Assembly (NCBI GenBank): GCA_021107195.1
Contig: JAIOTF010000291.1
Coordinates: forward strand, 1 to 18,824
Reading direction: 5' to 3'
Length of the DNA stretch: 18,824 nt
From: Anaerolineaceae bacterium
GTDB taxonomy: Bacteria; Chloroflexota; Anaerolineae; Anaerolineales; Anaerolineaceae
Shown here piece after piece: positions 16,241-18,824 of this stretch (the first letter of the stretch is position 1; the number at the start of each line of letters is the position of its first letter). The notes beneath the pieces are model-generated. The model saw only the letters and a list, made by a program, of their open reading frames with translations, did no database searches and was not told the DNA's origin. Made by a program: the position numbers and the translations under genes.

Positions 16241-18824
16241 ATGAACCAGGTCAAACTAAACGAACAAACCGCGTCTCAACTCCCGGCCCTGCATTTGCTG
16301 CAAAACCTGGGGTATATCTACCTGACACCGGAGGAAGCCAGGCAGAAGCGCGGCGGGCGGTTGCGGAATGTGCTGCTTGAAGATGTGCTCATCGAATGGC
16401 TGCGGGCGCATAACCGTATCCAATACAAGGGGCGAACATACCCTTTCAGCGAAGGCAACGTTATCAGTGCTGTTGAAGCTTTAAAAATCACTATCTCCGA
16501 TGGCCTGGTAAAAAGCAATGAAAAGATCTATGACACCATCACCCTGGGCAAAAGCCTCCAGCAGTCGATTGAAGGCGATTTGCGCAGCTTTACCCTGCAC
16601 TATATCGACTGGGAATATCCCGAAAACAACATTTTTCACGTTACTGAAGAATATGCCGTAGAGCGCCAGGGCACAGACAGCACCCGCCGGCCGGATATTG
16701 TTTTGTTTGTCAATGGCATCCCCCTGGTGGTGATCGAGTGCAAGTCCCCCAGTATCAAGAATCCAATTGAACAGGCTGTTTCCCAGAATATCCGCAACCA
16801 GAAAGAAGGCGAAATTCCGCACCTGTTCTACTACGCCCAAATTTTGCTTGCTGTATGCGGCGACGAAGCTAAATACGGCACAGCAGCCACCGAGGCGAAA
16901 TACTGGAGCGTGTGGAAAGAGAAGGAAGGCACAGAAGCTTTTGAAAACAGCGTGCAGCAAAAGGTCAATCTGCCGCTATCAGATGGGGCGCTTGGTAAGC
17001 TGATTGAAGCCAGCAAACAGATCAGCATGCCGTACCGCATTCCGGCCATCAAAGATTTGAATAAGAACCGGCAGGTTACTGCACAGGATCGCGCTCTGTA
17101 TGCCCTGTGCCGGCCAGAGCGGCTGCTGGAATTGACCTACCGCTATATTTTGTTCGACGGGCCGGATAAGAAGATCGCGCGTTACCAGCAGTATTTCGCC
17201 GTCGACAAGATATTAAAGCGCATCCGGATACTGAATAGTGATGGCTCCCGAACGGGGGGCGTCGTGTGGCATACCCAGGGCAGCGGGAAATCATTGGCCA
17301 TGGTCATGCTGGCGAAAGCGATTGCCATCTCCAAAGAGATTGACGATTATAAAATCGTGCTGGTCACAGACCGCGTTGACCTGGATGATCAACTGAAGAA
17401 GAATTTCATTCAGACCGGTTATGAAGTCTATCAGGCTGCGACAGGCAGGGAATTATCAGCATTATTGACCTCTGCCAAATCGCGCATCATTTCCACCGTG
17501 ATCAATAAATTTGAAGCGGCTGTGGGCAAAGGCAAATCCAAAATCAAAAACCCGAATATCTTTGTCCTTGTGGATGAAGGGCATCGCACCCAATACGGCA
17601 CCTTCCATGCCCGCATGCGCCAGGCCCTGCCCGATGCCTGTTACATTGGTTTCACGGGCACGCCGGTGATGAAGAAAAACAGGGACACTATCGAACAATT
17701 TGGCGGGATGATTGACGCCTACACGATTTCTGAAGCCGTCGAAGACAAAGCCGTAGTGGAACTGCTTTACGAAGGCCGCCACGTTCATCAGGTGGTCAAC
17801 AAAGATGAAATGGACAAATGGTTTGAACGGGAAACCCGCCAGATCAGTGAAAAGCAGGCGGACTACCTCAAGAATCGTTTTGCCGCCACAGACCCGCTTA
17901 ACAAGGCCGCGCAAAAGGTCAGAGAAATCGCCTGGGATATCAGCACTCATTTCCGCGATCATTGGCAGGGGACAGGCTTCAAGGCGCAATTGGTCACCCA
18001 GGATAAAGAACATGCCTTGATGTTCCGGGATTTTTTGAAAGAAATCGGCATTGTCAATGCTGAGGTATTGATCTCCGGGCCGGATGAACGCGAAGGCGAA
18101 ACCGATATTCATTCTGAAAACAAGCAGGCCGTGCAAAGATTCTGGAAAGAGATGATGAGCCGCTATGGCAGCGAGAAAGAATACAACAAACAGCTGATCA
18201 ATGCCTTTAAATACGGAGATGAACTGGAAATCATCATCGTGGTCGATAAACTGCTCACCGGTTTTGATGCGCCCCGTAATGCTGTGCTTTATCTGACACG
18301 CACATTGAAAGACCACACCTTGCTGCAGGCCATTGCCCGTGTGAATCGGCTCTATGAAGGCAAAGATTACGGCTATATCATTGATTATGCGGGGGTATTA
18401 GCAAACCTGAATGACGCGCTTGAACTGTATAACAATCTGCCGGACTTTGACCCTCAGGAACTGGAAGGCATTTTGAAGGATATCCAGACTGAGGTGCAAA
18501 AGCTTTCCCAAAAGCATACGATCCTGTGGGATACTTTCAAGGAAATCAGGAACAGGCAGGATATTGAAGAGTATGAACAATTCCTTGGAGATCTGGCCAT
18601 CAGAGAAAAATTTTATGATCGCCTCTCGTCTTACTCTAAAACCCTGTCAATTGCCCTTGCCAGTGTTAAATTCCTGGAAGAAACGTCGGCAGAGGACAGC
18701 GCGCGTTACAAGAATGATCTGAAATTCTTCACCAAACTGCGCACGGCGGTCAAGCGCCGTTATGCTGAAACGCTCGATTTCTCGGAATATGAACCGAAGA
18801 TCCAGAAGCTGCTGAATATGCACG
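16241..18824 (+). CDS. hsdR: Type I restriction endonuclease and translocase subunit, C-terminus cut by the window
   Basis: The frame runs 861 codons without a stop to the window edge; HsdR proteins are usually about 1000 residues, so the missing part is the C-terminal region that binds HsdM/HsdS. The N-terminal nuclease carries RRPD with Asp152 and IECK with Glu166 and Lys168, the PD-(D/E)xK catalytic set. The SF2 motor has Walker A QGSGKS (346-351), TDRVDLDDQ, Walker B DEGH (445-448), motif III GFTGTP, and motif VI QAIARVNR. All are intact, so it should translocate DNA with ATP and cut unmethylated DNA. ATG 16241 follows AGGAG with a 6-base gap. It is separated from the rest of the operon by 286 bases with hairpins and a broken NYN gene, so its dose may be set independently, or by partial readthrough. 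Confidence 0.95.
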   Translation, partial: MNQVKLNEQTASQLPALHLLQNLGYIYLTPEEARQKRGGRLRNVLLEDVLIEWLRAHNRIQYKGRTYPFSEGNVISAVEALKITISDGLVKSNEKIYDTITLGKSLQQSIEGDLRSFTLHYIDWEYPENNIFHVTEEYAVERQGTDSTRRPDIVLFVNGIPLVVIECKSPSIKNPIEQAVSQNIRNQKEGEIPHLFYYAQILLAVCGDEAKYGTAATEAKYWSVWKEKEGTEAFENSVQQKVNLPLSDGALGKLIEASKQISMPYRIPAIKDLNKNRQVTAQDRALYALCRPERLLELTYRYILFDGPDKKIARYQQYFAVDKILKRIRILNSDGSRTGGVVWHTQGSGKSLAMVMLAKAIAISKEIDDYKIVLVTDRVDLDDQLKKNFIQTGYEVYQAATGRELSALLTSAKSRIISTVINKFEAAVGKGKSKIKNPNIFVLVDEGHRTQYGTFHARMRQALPDACYIGFTGTPVMKKNRDTIEQFGGMIDAYTISEAVEDKAVVELLYEGRHVHQVVNKDEMDKWFERETRQISEKQADYLKNRFAATDPLNKAAQKVREIAWDISTHFRDHWQGTGFKAQLVTQDKEHALMFRDFLKEIGIVNAEVLISGPDEREGETDIHSENKQAVQRFWKEMMSRYGSEKEYNKQLINAFKYGDELEIIIVVDKLLTGFDAPRNAVLYLTRTLKDHTLLQAIARVNRLYEGKDYGYIIDYAGVLANLNDALELYNNLPDFDPQELEGILKDIQTEVQKLSQKHTILWDTFKEIRNRQDIEEYEQFLGDLAIREKFYDRLSSYSKTLSIALASVKFLEETSAEDSARYKNDLKFFTKLRTAVKRRYAETLDFSEYEPKIQKLLNMH

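Overview
The window looks like chromosomal DNA of a free-living bacterium. A Chloroflexota (Anaerolineae-like) host is my best guess, based on protein style (a very large alpha-2-macroglobulin lipoprotein, HisKA_7TM-PAS-GGDEF and HD-GYP signalling proteins, a low-specificity threonine aldolase) and moderately high G+C. No rRNA, tRNA or universal marker gene is present, so the taxonomy is an inference only.

Left part (1-10052), ordinary chromosome: the C-terminal end of an HD-GYP c-di-GMP phosphodiesterase; a threonine aldolase (ltaE) behind an extended -10 promoter; a 2049-residue thioester-containing bacterial alpha-2-macroglobulin lipoprotein; a strong hairpin terminator shared by converging genes; then, on the minus strand, a seven-TM/PAS/GGDEF diguanylate cyclase and a small cupin protein.

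Right part (about 10117-18824), a defence island: a type I restriction-modification operon on the plus strand, entered after an orphan 14-bp inverted repeat. The order is a half-length HsdS (single target-recognition domain), HsdM, a RhuM-family protein, full-length HsdS, a zinc-ribbon protein with a HEPN-like Rx4H motif, a DUF2188 protein, a hairpin-rich gap with a broken NYN-domain nuclease gene, and HsdR (cut by the window end). The genes from half-HsdS to DUF2188 overlap or lie within about 12 bases of each other, so they are probably co-transcribed. HsdR has its own strong ribosome binding site downstream of a terminator-like hairpin.

How it should work: HsdM with HsdS would methylate adenine at the host recognition site, and HsdR joins them to translocate and cut unmodified DNA. 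The extra genes suggest a layered system. A candidate HEPN RNase could act as an abortive-infection back-up, the half-HsdS could supply an alternative specificity, and the NYN remnant shows recent turnover of accessory nucleases. Base composition becomes clearly A+T-richer in the second hsdS and the HEPN-candidate gene, consistent with horizontal exchange inside the operon.
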